DNA from: Bacteroidales bacterium UBA3696
Lineage (GTDB): Bacteria; Bacteroidota; Bacteroidia; Bacteroidales; Paludibacteraceae
Assembly (NCBI GenBank): GCA_002372135.1
Contig: DFIN01000014.1
Coordinates: 1 to 21,837 of the forward strand
DNA: 21,837 nt
Reading direction: 5' to 3'
Shown here piece after piece: positions 6,299 through 13,368 of the stretch. The position numbers and the translations under genes were made by a program. The first letter of the stretch is position 1. Every line of letters starts with the position of its first letter. The notes beneath the pieces were generated by a model. It saw only the letters and a list, made by a program, of their open reading frames with translations. It did no database searches and was not told where the DNA came from.

Positions 6299-7618
6299 AT
6301 GGACATCTTACGAAATGACTACATCAGGCTATTGGAAGCCAAGAGCTGGAACGGCAAAGTGAAAATAATCACCGGAATACGCCGGTGTGGAAAGTCATAT
6401 CTCCTGTCGCATTTATACAAGCAGTATTTGCTCAAAAAAGGAGTGAAACCGGATAGCTTTGTAGAGATAGATTTGGAGAAAGACTATAACGACATCTATC
6501 GCAATCCGAAAGTCCTGTACAATCATGTGATGAGCCTATGCAGAAACAAACGCAAGAGGTACTATGTGTTCATCGACGAGATACAGTTATGTTACAAAGT
6601 CAGGAATACGGACATAGACGAATCGCTTGTGCCGGAAGAAGACAGGGAACTGCTCTATACGACTTTCTATGATATTCTGAACAGTCTGCGCGGCGAGGAG
6701 CACATGGATGTATATGTCACCGGCAGCAACTCCAAGATGCTGTCCAAAGATATTGTCACCCGTTTCCGTGACCGCGGTAGTGAGATTAAGGTCTATCCGC
6801 TGTCCTTCGCAGAGTTCTATGCTTTCGCGGGAATGGACAAGAGGGATGCCTTGGACCGGTATCTGGAGTTCGGAGGAATGCCTCTGGCTGTATTGGAGCC
6901 GGAAGAAAGGGACAAACAGAAGTACCTGTCCGACCTGCATAAGAATGTCTTCCTCAAAGACATTGTAGAGCGTTACAAACTCAAAGACGATGTGGTCATA
7001 GATGCCTTGACGGATGTAATCTATTCCTCCGTCGGTTCGCTCTCCAACCCTCACAAACTGGCAAACAGCGTAGGTTCTATCATGGGCAAGGGAACATCTG
7101 ACCATACCATCAAAGGCTATCTGGAGTACTTGGAAGATGCCTATCTCATTTTTCACGCGGAACGCTACGACGTAAAAGGAAAACGCTATTTCGAGAATAT
7201 CAAGAAGTACTATGCCATGGACTTGGGGCTTCGCAATGCACGGCTTAATTTCCGCCAGCAAGAGCGCAGCCATCTGATGGAAAACCTGATATACAACGAG
7301 CTCATACGAAGAGGCTACCGGGTGGATGTAGGTGTGGTTGAGGTGGAACGTGTGGTTGATGGCAGGCGTCAACAATCGCAATACGAGATTGATTTTATTG
7401 TCAATACCGGTTCGGAGCAAATCTATATCCAGTCAGCGCTGAATGTCGATTCGAAGGACAAAATGGAACAGGAGACATTCTCACTGCGTAATATACGGGA
7501 CTCCTTCCCAAAGATTGTGATTCTGGATGGCAATACGCGTCCATGGATGAATGAGGACGGAGTAACCTTTATGGGCGTGATTCCTTTTTTGCTTGGCACT
7601 GATAGGATACTGATATAA
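6299..7618 (+). CDS. AAA_14/DUF4143 ATPase
   Basis: A complete 439-aa ATPase. Walker A is GIRRCGKS at residues 26-33 and Walker B is YYVFIDE at 88-94. A sensor-like VYVTGSNSKML follows, then FRDRGSEIKVYPLSFAEFY. The C-terminal DUF4143 part has YLEYLEDAYLI, a conserved MENLIYNELIRRGY and the nuclease-like EIDFIVNTG with a downstream Q/S-A-L motif. The family is very common in gut Bacteroidales and archaea; its cellular role is not settled, with proposals ranging from toxin-like or defence roles to DNA-related ones. The EIDF-x(n)-Q-x-A pattern resembles a PD-(D/E)xK fold in which the usual Lys is not obvious (QSALN). It sits alone on its transcript between cassette copies. The remnant at 524-1054 belongs to a different subfamily of the same superfamily. 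Confidence 0.85.
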   Translation: MDILRNDYIRLLEAKSWNGKVKIITGIRRCGKSYLLSHLYKQYLLKKGVKPDSFVEIDLEKDYNDIYRNPKVLYNHVMSLCRNKRKRYYVFIDEIQLCYKVRNTDIDESLVPEEDRELLYTTFYDILNSLRGEEHMDVYVTGSNSKMLSKDIVTRFRDRGSEIKVYPLSFAEFYAFAGMDKRDALDRYLEFGGMPLAVLEPEERDKQKYLSDLHKNVFLKDIVERYKLKDDVVIDALTDVIYSSVGSLSNPHKLANSVGSIMGKGTSDHTIKGYLEYLEDAYLIFHAERYDVKGKRYFENIKKYYAMDLGLRNARLNFRQQERSHLMENLIYNELIRRGYRVDVGVVEVERVVDGRRQQSQYEIDFIVNTGSEQIYIQSALNVDSKDKMEQETFSLRNIRDSFPKIVILDGNTRPWMNEDGVTFMGVIPFLLGTDRILI

Positions 7619-7661
7619 CAGACCTGAAAACAACTTATAGATTAAAAGTGGTAATCCAATA

Positions 7662-7679
7662 AAAGCGGACTACCGCTTT
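7662..7679 (+). terminator. Possible weak terminator after ATPase gene
   Basis: AAAGCGG and CCGCTTT pair over 7 bp around ACTA, 43 bp after the ATPase stop. The following sequence (GTCGTTTGT) is only partly T-rich, so termination is uncertain. Confidence 0.4.
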
Positions 7680-7732
7680 GTCGTTTGTACTTCCGACGAA
7701 GCTCTTGCAAGTTCGTCTTAGGGCCCCCTCAC

Positions 7733-7892
7733 CGGTCCGGAATATCCGAAACCTCCGGCAAACACCGCAACAACCAAAACAAATAAACAAAATAAAACAA
7801 CCAAAAAACAAAAAAAACAAATCAATTAAATCAATCAAATCAATTAACGTGGCAAAGCCACCATTATTAACAATTAAAAATCAAAAAACATT
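7733..7892 (+). promoter_or_regulatory. Conserved cassette leader, copy 3
   Basis: Nearly identical to 2057-2197, starting at CGGTCCGGAA and ending at the ATG. A short insertion (AAAAAACA-type) lengthens the A-rich tract. The hairpin GTGGCAAAGCCAC is at 7849-7861, again 31 nt before the ATG. As in copy 2, no canonical -7 box is visible in the shared part. Confidence 0.6.
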
Positions 7893-9950
7893 ATGAGGAA
7901 AAAGATTTTTACTTTTCTTCTCGCCCTCGTGACAAGCGTGGGGATGAGTTGGGCAACAACCACCGATCTTGCGTCAATAACTGGCGATTATACGGCGCAG
8001 GATGGAGAAATCCTCACAGGTACACTTGGAGTCAACGTAAAGATTTCAATTGCAGATGGCGCCACGGTGACGCTCCTGAATGCAAACATTAATGGGGATA
8101 AGTCATGGACAACCGGAGAATACGCCGGTCTCACGTGTCTGGGTGATGCCACTATTACAATTGTGGGGAAAAATTCTGTCAGTGGATTTAGTGCCGAAAA
8201 TGGTTATCCTGGAATTTATGTACCTTCCGGCAAAACGCTCATTATCAATGGTACTGGTTCTCTCACGGCTCAGTCCAGTACAGAAGAAGCTGCCGGTATT
8301 GGTGCCGGAAGGAATATGTCTTGTGGCAATATTGAAATACAAAGCGGTAAAATTACTGCTATAGCATGCGGAGAAGAGGGTGCCGGAATAGGCGGTGCCT
8401 TCAACGGGAATTGTGGCAATATAACCATCAACGGTGGTATTGTTACTGCCGTTGGCGGTTACCGAGGCGCAGGTATTGGCGGAGGTAGACGTTCGGGTAC
8501 CACTAACGCAGGACATTGCGGCAATATTCTTATCAGCGGCGGTGTCGTATCTGCTACGAGTGGCGAACAAGCTGCAGCCATAGGCGGTGGTAGAGGAAAC
8601 AACAATAATTATAAGGCTAATTGCGGTACTATCACAATCACCACTGCATTAAAAGTGTATGCTGACAAAGGAGGAGGTTCCGGCAATACCATCGGAGCCG
8701 GTATGTATGGAACCTGCGGCACCGTAAAAATCGGTGATAATACGGGTGTAATAAACAATGACCCATATACTTACCGAACTAAAGAAGACAGAGAAATTGT
8801 GGTTGACTACATTGGCTACATCGGCACCGTTGTCTATACGCAGGAGTGTAAAGACAAGATTGATATAGCTCGTGAGTTATATGATGCGCTTGAAGACTCA
8901 CAGAAAGATCTTGTAACGAACTACCAAACTCTGTTAGGCGCAGAAGCCGCATACGCTGCTTTGATTCCGCAACCCGCCCCGGCTACTCCGACGGTTTACA
9001 ACAGCGGTTCGGTTGTTCTTAGCAATCTCAATGTAGGGGACATCCTCATGGCAGGCGTTACAGTGACTTCTGAAAAGGCAGACTACAAAATTACTTTAGC
9101 TGCAAATCGTTTAAAATTTATGAATAGTGTACGGACATCGGATTTGACTACGCAATTCAGTAGCATTAATCCTGTTTTAGGAGAAAACGCTGTTATTCTT
9201 ACTTCTACCCCAGCAATGTTCTATACGCCGATAGATGAAGATGGTAACACTGGTAACGCATGGGAAGTTACAGCAAATGAGGTCGGAACAAAAGTGACTC
9301 TTGCCGGTATTACTTATTCCGGCACAACACCAGCTACCTCCGACGAGAACATCACCGCCAACGAAGACCCGCAGCACACTGGCGTTTATTACAGCACGTT
9401 CTTTGACAGCGCGAACAAGTACGCCCTGCCTGCAGGCGTAGAGGCATACGTGGCTGAGGTAAGCAGCGATGCTCTCAACCTCACGAAGATTGCCGGTGAA
9501 GGTCAGACCTTCCCTGCTGACAATGCCGTTATTCTCCGCTCCACTGTTGCCGGCTACACCCTTACGGTAAGCGATGCAGCCCCTGTTACCTTCACGGCGA
9601 ACAACAGCCTGCGCGGTGTGGACGCAGAAACGACTGTTACTGACATTGCCGGACTGACAGCCAACAACTGCTATGTCCTCTCCGGCGGTTCGGAGGACGA
9701 AACGGTAACAGGCGTAGGTTTCTATCTCATCTACGGTACCACCCTCTTGGCGCACAAGGCATACGTGCAGTACAGTGCCACATCGGGTGCACCCAGGCGT
9801 ATGCGCTTCGTCTTCCCGCAAGAGCAGATGCCCACCGGCATTGACGAGACCAACACTGCCGACAAAGCGCAAAAAGTGATGGAGAACGGTACGCTCTACA
9901 TCATCCGCGACGGTGTGCGCTACAATGCCGTAGGACAAATAGCACAGTAA
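7893..9950 (+). CDS. Secreted multidomain cassette protein, copy 3 (beta-helix type)
   Basis: A 685-aa exported protein with the same signal peptide as copy 2 (MRKKIFTFLLALVTSVGMSWA). Residues about 24-290 are unlike copy 2: repeated units such as GAGIGGAFNGNCGNITINGG and GAGIGGGRRSG, with NG/GG turns and a regularly spaced CGN(I)-I-I-GG pattern, indicate a right-handed parallel beta-helix. A single helical repeat (YDALEDSQKDLVTNYQTL) follows; copy 2 has two. The C-terminal beta module (STFFDSANKYALPAG, VILRSTVAG) and the last roughly 95 residues match copy 2, with DNA nearly identical from about 9677 to the stop. No enzyme active site was recognised; beta-helices of this kind often bind carbohydrates (inference). 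Followed by a 42-aa peptide gene and a terminator. Confidence 0.85.
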   Translation: MRKKIFTFLLALVTSVGMSWATTTDLASITGDYTAQDGEILTGTLGVNVKISIADGATVTLLNANINGDKSWTTGEYAGLTCLGDATITIVGKNSVSGFSAENGYPGIYVPSGKTLIINGTGSLTAQSSTEEAAGIGAGRNMSCGNIEIQSGKITAIACGEEGAGIGGAFNGNCGNITINGGIVTAVGGYRGAGIGGGRRSGTTNAGHCGNILISGGVVSATSGEQAAAIGGGRGNNNNYKANCGTITITTALKVYADKGGGSGNTIGAGMYGTCGTVKIGDNTGVINNDPYTYRTKEDREIVVDYIGYIGTVVYTQECKDKIDIARELYDALEDSQKDLVTNYQTLLGAEAAYAALIPQPAPATPTVYNSGSVVLSNLNVGDILMAGVTVTSEKADYKITLAANRLKFMNSVRTSDLTTQFSSINPVLGENAVILTSTPAMFYTPIDEDGNTGNAWEVTANEVGTKVTLAGITYSGTTPATSDENITANEDPQHTGVYYSTFFDSANKYALPAGVEAYVAEVSSDALNLTKIAGEGQTFPADNAVILRSTVAGYTLTVSDAAPVTFTANNSLRGVDAETTVTDIAGLTANNCYVLSGGSEDETVTGVGFYLIYGTTLLAHKAYVQYSATSGAPRRMRFVFPQEQMPTGIDETNTADKAQKVMENGTLYIIRDGVRYNAVGQIAQ

Positions 9951-10041
9951 GGCTGTCAATACACATAAACGCGCTTATCGCAAGTTTATAAACGCACGTT
10001 TATGTGAAAATACGTAACAATTAAAAAAATAACGAATCGCT

Positions 10042-10170
10042 ATGAGAAACAAACTATATATCCGCCCGTCCGTGAGCGTGGCAGAGATGGCATTGGAAAA
10101 TATGATTTTGGCAGGCAGTGCGCAGGATGATACCTTGAGCTTCAGCCCCAAGACCGGCAAACAGTGGTAA
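10042..10170 (+). CDS. 42-aa cassette peptide, copy 3
   Basis: Third member of the small peptide family, one residue shorter and more diverged than the other two. Substitutions are spread through the chain, but YI-x-PSV, MAL-x-NM-x-LAGS, DD, SFSP and TGKQW remain, and the reading frame is kept despite a 3-bp loss. This pattern of amino-acid conservation with frame-preserving change argues that the peptide is translated. The gap from the upstream stop is 91 bp. The terminator begins 36 bp after the stop. Confidence 0.7.
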   Translation: MRNKLYIRPSVSVAEMALENMILAGSAQDDTLSFSPKTGKQW

Positions 10171-10206
10171 GACGATAGTCGAAAGTCAAAAGTTGAAAGA
10201 CACAAT

Positions 10207-10250
10207 ACAAAGCCGTCCCCGCAGACATTAATCTGTGGGGACGGCTTTGT
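10207..10250. terminator. Bidirectional terminator between cassette 3 and wHTH gene
   Basis: Two 19-nt arms (10207-10225 and 10232-10250) pair with one G-U pair around a 6-nt loop. The outer stem is ACAAAGCC/GGCTTTGT, giving A/T-rich flanks on both strands, which suits the convergent genes on either side. Confidence 0.85.
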
Positions 10251-10260
10251 ACTTGAAAAA

Positions 10261-10434
10261 TTAGTTCGCCGGTGTCCATTTGCAACGGACGGGGGAGACG
10301 ATAGTGCCTTCTTTCTTGAGTTCGGCAAAAGCCTTATCCACCTCTTTGCGGTCCGCTCCAAGTGCGGCGGTTACCTCGCCCGCCGAAACAGGCTTGCCTG
10401 CTGCACGCATGGCTGCTAATACTTGCTCTTTCAT
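10261..10434 (-). CDS. Small winged-helix-like protein
   Basis: A 57-aa protein beginning MKEQVLAAMRAAGKPVSAGE and ending in RCKWTPAN. The pattern (helix, GKPVSAGEV, TAALGADRKEVDKAFAELKKEG, then IVSPVRCKW) fits a minimal winged helix-turn-helix. Close relatives of this size are, from memory, widespread in Bacteroidales and annotated as hypothetical or as transcriptional regulator-like. The gene starts 18 bp after the ferritin-like gene stop on the same strand, so the two are probably cotranscribed. Whether it binds DNA is not known. The C-terminal Cys-x-Trp is unusual for such a small fold. Confidence 0.8.
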   Translation of the reverse strand: MKEQVLAAMRAAGKPVSAGEVTAALGADRKEVDKAFAELKKEGTIVSPVRCKWTPAN

Positions 10435-10452
10435 AGAAAATAAGATGTTTGT

Positions 10453-10914
10453 TTATACCATCATCATGAGGAAGTTCTCATAGCCGAACTTCTCGATGTA
10501 GTTCATGTACTGCTTCTCCCAAGCCATGTGCTCTACCTCGCCGTCAATCCATTTCTCAATCAGTTTCTGAGTGGGAACATCGTCAGCGAAGGCAGCGTGC
10601 AGACGGCTCAGCTCTTCAACAGCTTGCGGGTTATAGTCCTTCTCGATTTGCTCTTTCGGGTCGTCGTAGAACGGGAACTCCATGGTCTTCATAGCCTCTT
10701 GCAGGTCAGCGGGTTTGCAGCCGAGTTCAACCAAACGGTTGAGCACTTCTTCTGCCTCGTCCCACTCTTCCTCTGCTTCCTCTTTCCATTTGTCGGCGAG
10801 TTTGTTCCAGCCGTTGAGACGGTTGTATGCCGAGAAAGCGAAATGTTGTTTACTGTTTCCAAACCAGCCGGCTCCATACATAGCCAGCTCTTTTAAAGCT
10901 TCTTCTTTGGTCAT
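10453..10914 (-). CDS. Ferritin-like domain protein
   Basis: A 153-aa, highly charged, mostly helical protein. EEEWDEAEEVLNRLVELGCKP on one helix and the later EVEHMAWEKQYMNYIEKFGYENFLM fit the ferritin-like four-helix pattern with E...E and E-x-x-H metal-ligand motifs. A conserved-looking GAGWFGNSKQHFAFSAYNRL forms the first helix with a His. No signal peptide, so cytoplasmic. It is likely involved in iron storage or protection against peroxide, but the exact subfamily (bacterioferritin-like or DpsL-like) is not certain. It lies 18 bp upstream of the small wHTH gene. No clear promoter box was found in the 64 bp upstream, so part of its expression may come from read-through of the dipeptidase gene. 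Confidence 0.7.
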   Translation of the reverse strand: MTKEEALKELAMYGAGWFGNSKQHFAFSAYNRLNGWNKLADKWKEEAEEEWDEAEEVLNRLVELGCKPADLQEAMKTMEFPFYDDPKEQIEKDYNPQAVEELSRLHAAFADDVPTQKLIEKWIDGEVEHMAWEKQYMNYIEKFGYENFLMMMV

Positions 10915-10959
10915 AATTGTGTAGTTTTAATAAGTTTAATAGTTGTTGAATTATAGATA

Positions 10960-10980
10960 AGAAGAGATGTATTCTCTTCT
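10960..10980 (-). terminator. Weak hairpin at end of dipeptidase gene
   Basis: AGAAGAGA and TCTCTTCT pair over 8 bp around a 5-nt loop. The stem overlaps the dipeptidase stop codon. The sequence that follows on the minus strand is A/T-rich but lacks a real T-run, so attenuation is more likely than full termination. Confidence 0.45.
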
Positions 10981-11737
10981 ATAGTTGCTTAACGGGGAAG
11001 TCAAAATAGGTGTCTGGGAAGGGTTCATCGCGGAGCGTGAAGTGCCACCACTCGCTGTCTAAGGGTTTGAATCCGTGGCGGAGCATGGCATCGCGCAGAA
11101 TCATTCGATTCCGATATTGCTGTTCGGTAAGTCCTGTTCCGTCGCCCGTGTATTTGCCTATTTCGGGATAAACGGTAGTGTCAGGATTCAGTTCGCAGTA
11201 GTCAGGATGGCTCTCCTGCCCGAACCAGTCGAACGTACCCCCCATGTCCACTTCTTTCTCGGTTTGCATGTCAAACAAGGTCAGGTCAACGGTCGAACCG
11301 CGTGTATGACCCGATTTAGCCATGATATAGTCTTGTTCAAACAAAATAGGTTTGTCCAACATCGGGTAGAAAAAACGTTTCATGCAAGTATCGGCAGGGT
11401 CTAACGACCAACGGACAAAATGGTCAACGGCACGTTGCGGACGGTAGGCATCGTATATTTTAAGGCGATACCCCATGCGTATCACATCGTCGCTGACTGC
11501 TTTGAGCGAGTCGGCTGCTTGACGGGTTAATAGGGCTGTTGGCTGCTCATAACCGTCAATCCGTCTGCCTACAAAGTTGTATGTACCATAATAGCGAATC
11601 TCCAAAATGGCATCGGGAATCACGTCGGTCAGATTGACAAACTCGCTGCTATCTTCCTCCTTACGAGGAACAGACTGATTTTGGCACGATATCACCAAGA
11701 GGGACATACAAGCCATCGTAAAAAAGATTTGCTTCAT
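10979..11737 (-). CDS. VanX/DdpX-family D-Ala-D-Ala dipeptidase, lipoprotein
   Basis: A 252-aa protein of peptidase family M15D, which hydrolyses D-alanyl-D-alanine. Residues 1-18 are a lipoprotein signal ending in LVISC (Cys18). Catalytic-domain motifs in order are LEIRYYGTYNF, IYDAYRPQRAVDHF (the conserved Arg), SGHTRGSTVDLTL with zinc ligands His and Asp, and EWWHF with the catalytic Glu and third zinc ligand His. The site looks complete. I start at the ATG at 11737, since the -7 box at 11756-11763 puts transcription start just upstream; a start at 11746 (adding MFN) is also possible. Placement in the cell envelope suggests a role in peptidoglycan peptide recycling or D-Ala salvage rather than vancomycin resistance: no vanH or vanA is nearby. 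Confidence 0.88.
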   Translation of the reverse strand: MKQIFFTMACMSLLVISCQNQSVPRKEEDSSEFVNLTDVIPDAILEIRYYGTYNFVGRRIDGYEQPTALLTRQAADSLKAVSDDVIRMGYRLKIYDAYRPQRAVDHFVRWSLDPADTCMKRFFYPMLDKPILFEQDYIMAKSGHTRGSTVDLTLFDMQTEKEVDMGGTFDWFGQESHPDYCELNPDTTVYPEIGKYTGDGTGLTEQQYRNRMILRDAMLRHGFKPLDSEWWHFTLRDEPFPDTYFDFPVKQL

Positions 11738-11755
11738 ATTAAACATATTTTTGCG

Positions 11756-11763
11756 CAAAGGTA
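11756..11763 (-). promoter_or_regulatory. -7 box of dipeptidase gene
   Basis: TACCTTTG on the minus strand, 18 nt before the chosen start codon, giving a very short leader. No clear -33 TTTG is found 19-21 nt upstream. Confidence 0.55.
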
Positions 11764-11802
11764 AGGTAAATTTCGGATATGGTGCAGTTGAATTTTTTTT
11801 TC

Positions 11803-11834
11803 TTGCAGGTAGGAAAAAAATAATTGTACCTTTG
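11803..11834 (+). promoter_or_regulatory. Promoter of PRiA4_ORF3-miaA operon
   Basis: TTG at 11803-11805 and TACCTTTG at 11827-11834 are 21 nt apart. It lies back to back with the dipeptidase -7 box and about 60 nt upstream of the first gene. Confidence 0.75.
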
Positions 11835-11893
11835 CGGCGCATTTAATATGCACGATGAGGGTTATAGCGCAGAAGCACACTAATCTATACTTT

Positions 11894-12445
11894 ATGATAT
11901 TTACATTAACATTTTCCAGTGAGGAAGTAGAGAACTTCCGAATGGTGTTTGAAGCGGATAGCGACAGCACGTTTCTTGATTTGCACAAAGCCATTTTGTC
12001 AGCAACGGGTTATCCTGACGACCAGATGACTTCCTTCTTTATGTGTAATGACCGTTGGGAGAAAGAGCAAGAGGTTACACTTGTAGAGATGGGGAGCAGT
12101 TTTGAGTACGACAATATGGTGATGGAACAGACGCATTTGGACGAGTTGCTGCACGATAAGGGTCAGCGGCTCATTTATATCTTTGATCCGATGTTTGAGC
12201 GTTATTTCTTTGGTCGCTTGACGGAGATGAAAGCAGGTCATGTGGCGGGCATTGTATGCAAGCAGAAACAGGGGAAGGCTCCCAAGCAACTTCAGACCGA
12301 ATCTGAGATGGAGGCTCTCAATCCCAAGCGTGGTGCAGACATCGGCTTGGATGATGATTTCTACGGAGACAGCCAGTATGACGAGGGAGATTTGGATGTG
12401 GACGGCTTCCAAGACCTTAGTTTCGAAGATGGCTCAATGTTCTAA
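11894..12445 (+). CDS. PRiA4_ORF3-family protein
   Basis: A 183-aa protein starting MIFTLTFSSEEVENFRMVFE. It belongs to the PRiA4_ORF3 (IS1096 passenger TnpR-like) family, seen in DSTFLDLHKAILSATGYPDDQMTSFF, then WEKEQEVTLVEMG, and GQRLIYIFDPMFERYFFGRL. The C-terminal 50 residues are acidic and probably disordered (LDDDFYGDSQYDEGDLDVDG). Despite the family name there is no transposon here: this is a stable chromosomal gene upstream of miaA, with which it overlaps by 17 nt. I chose the ATG at 11894 because the preceding in-frame ATG adds 13 residues absent from relatives. Function unknown; a regulatory or scaffold role is only a guess. Confidence 0.85.
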   Translation: MIFTLTFSSEEVENFRMVFEADSDSTFLDLHKAILSATGYPDDQMTSFFMCNDRWEKEQEVTLVEMGSSFEYDNMVMEQTHLDELLHDKGQRLIYIFDPMFERYFFGRLTEMKAGHVAGIVCKQKQGKAPKQLQTESEMEALNPKRGADIGLDDDFYGDSQYDEGDLDVDGFQDLSFEDGSMF

Positions 12446-13343
12446 AATCCTTTCTGTTATCATTGGTCCGACAGGCGTTGGGAAAACGGAGTTTGCTCTT
12501 CGCCGTGCTCAGGAGTGGGGGTGTCCGATAGTCAATTGCGACTCGCGGCAGATTTATCGTGAACTGCCCATTGGTACGGCGGCACCCACGAAGGAGGATA
12601 GGCTGCGTGTAACGCATTATTTTGTAGGAACTCATTCGCTCAGAGAGAACTACAGCGCCGGTCAGTATGAGCGCGATGCCGTACCGTTGCTTATGCAACT
12701 GATGGAACAATCTACTCACCCGGACACCCCGTTTGCTATCTTAACGGGCGGCAGTATGCTGTATATGCAAGCCGTTTTATACGGATTAGATCAGTTGCCG
12801 ATTGTTCCGATAGAAGTGCGTCAAACCATTCAGCAGGCATATACCGAACGCGGGTTGGAGTGGTTGCAGCAAGAAGTGCAGCGAGTTGACCCCGATTATT
12901 GGCAGGTGGTTGATAGGTGTAATTCTCAAAGACTCATCCACTGCCTTGAAATATCTAAAGTGGCGGGTCAGCCCTATTCGCAGTTGCGATTGCAATCAAA
13001 GACCGATGGGAATGTAGGGGAAGAGACAGGGCGTTGCAATGCCCGACCGTGGCAAGTGCATATCACCTGTTTGGCTCGCCCGCGTAGCGAATTATACGAC
13101 CGTATCAATCGTAGAGTAGATGTCATGATAGCCCAAGGGTTGGAAGAGGAAGTGCGGAGTGCGTATCTGCCTTTTGTAAAACGAAACGAACCGATACCTA
13201 ATAGCCTGAACACGGTAGGTTATCGCGAAATGATTGACTATTTGAACGGGATATGCACGTTTTGCGAAGCGGTGGATGCCATCAAGCAGCATACCCGTAA
13301 TTATGCCAAACGGCAGTTGACTTGGTTTAGAAACAGCCTATGA
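12429..13343 (+). CDS. miaA: tRNA dimethylallyltransferase
   Basis: A 304-aa enzyme that transfers a dimethylallyl group to N6 of A37 in tRNAs reading codons that start with U, the first step to ms2i6A. P-loop GPTGVGKT at residues 13-20, then NCDSRQIYRELPIGTAAPT (substrate-binding DSRQIY), YSAGQYERDA, TGGSMLYMQAVLYGL, NSQRLIHCLEI and NTVGYREMIDYL. C-terminal KQHTRNYAKRQLTWFR is the usual end. The start at 12429 lies inside the end of the preceding gene, which suggests translational coupling. Longer in-frame starts upstream give only sequence antisense-like to the family. The tRNA-Ser(CGA) gene at the right end of the window is a plausible substrate, as it reads UCG and has A after the anticodon. 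Confidence 0.95.
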   Translation: MAQCSKILSVIIGPTGVGKTEFALRRAQEWGCPIVNCDSRQIYRELPIGTAAPTKEDRLRVTHYFVGTHSLRENYSAGQYERDAVPLLMQLMEQSTHPDTPFAILTGGSMLYMQAVLYGLDQLPIVPIEVRQTIQQAYTERGLEWLQQEVQRVDPDYWQVVDRCNSQRLIHCLEISKVAGQPYSQLRLQSKTDGNVGEETGRCNARPWQVHITCLARPRSELYDRINRRVDVMIAQGLEEEVRSAYLPFVKRNEPIPNSLNTVGYREMIDYLNGICTFCEAVDAIKQHTRNYAKRQLTWFRNSL

Positions 13344-13368
13344 ATAATATATTGCAAATGAATCGATT

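Noticed and set aside
9177..9959. Long antisense frames over the 3' ends of the cassette genes (also 3842-4495)
   Set aside because: They recur only because the sense-strand DNA is duplicated; the sense frame carries the signal peptide and domain structure.
10979..11737. Vancomycin resistance gene vanX
   Set aside because: The family match is real, but vanA, vanH and regulators are absent and the protein is a lipoprotein; a peptidoglycan peptide role is more likely.
11894..12445. Mobile element, because of the IS1096 passenger name of the family
   Set aside because: No transposase or inverted repeats are nearby and the gene is embedded in a core operon with miaA.
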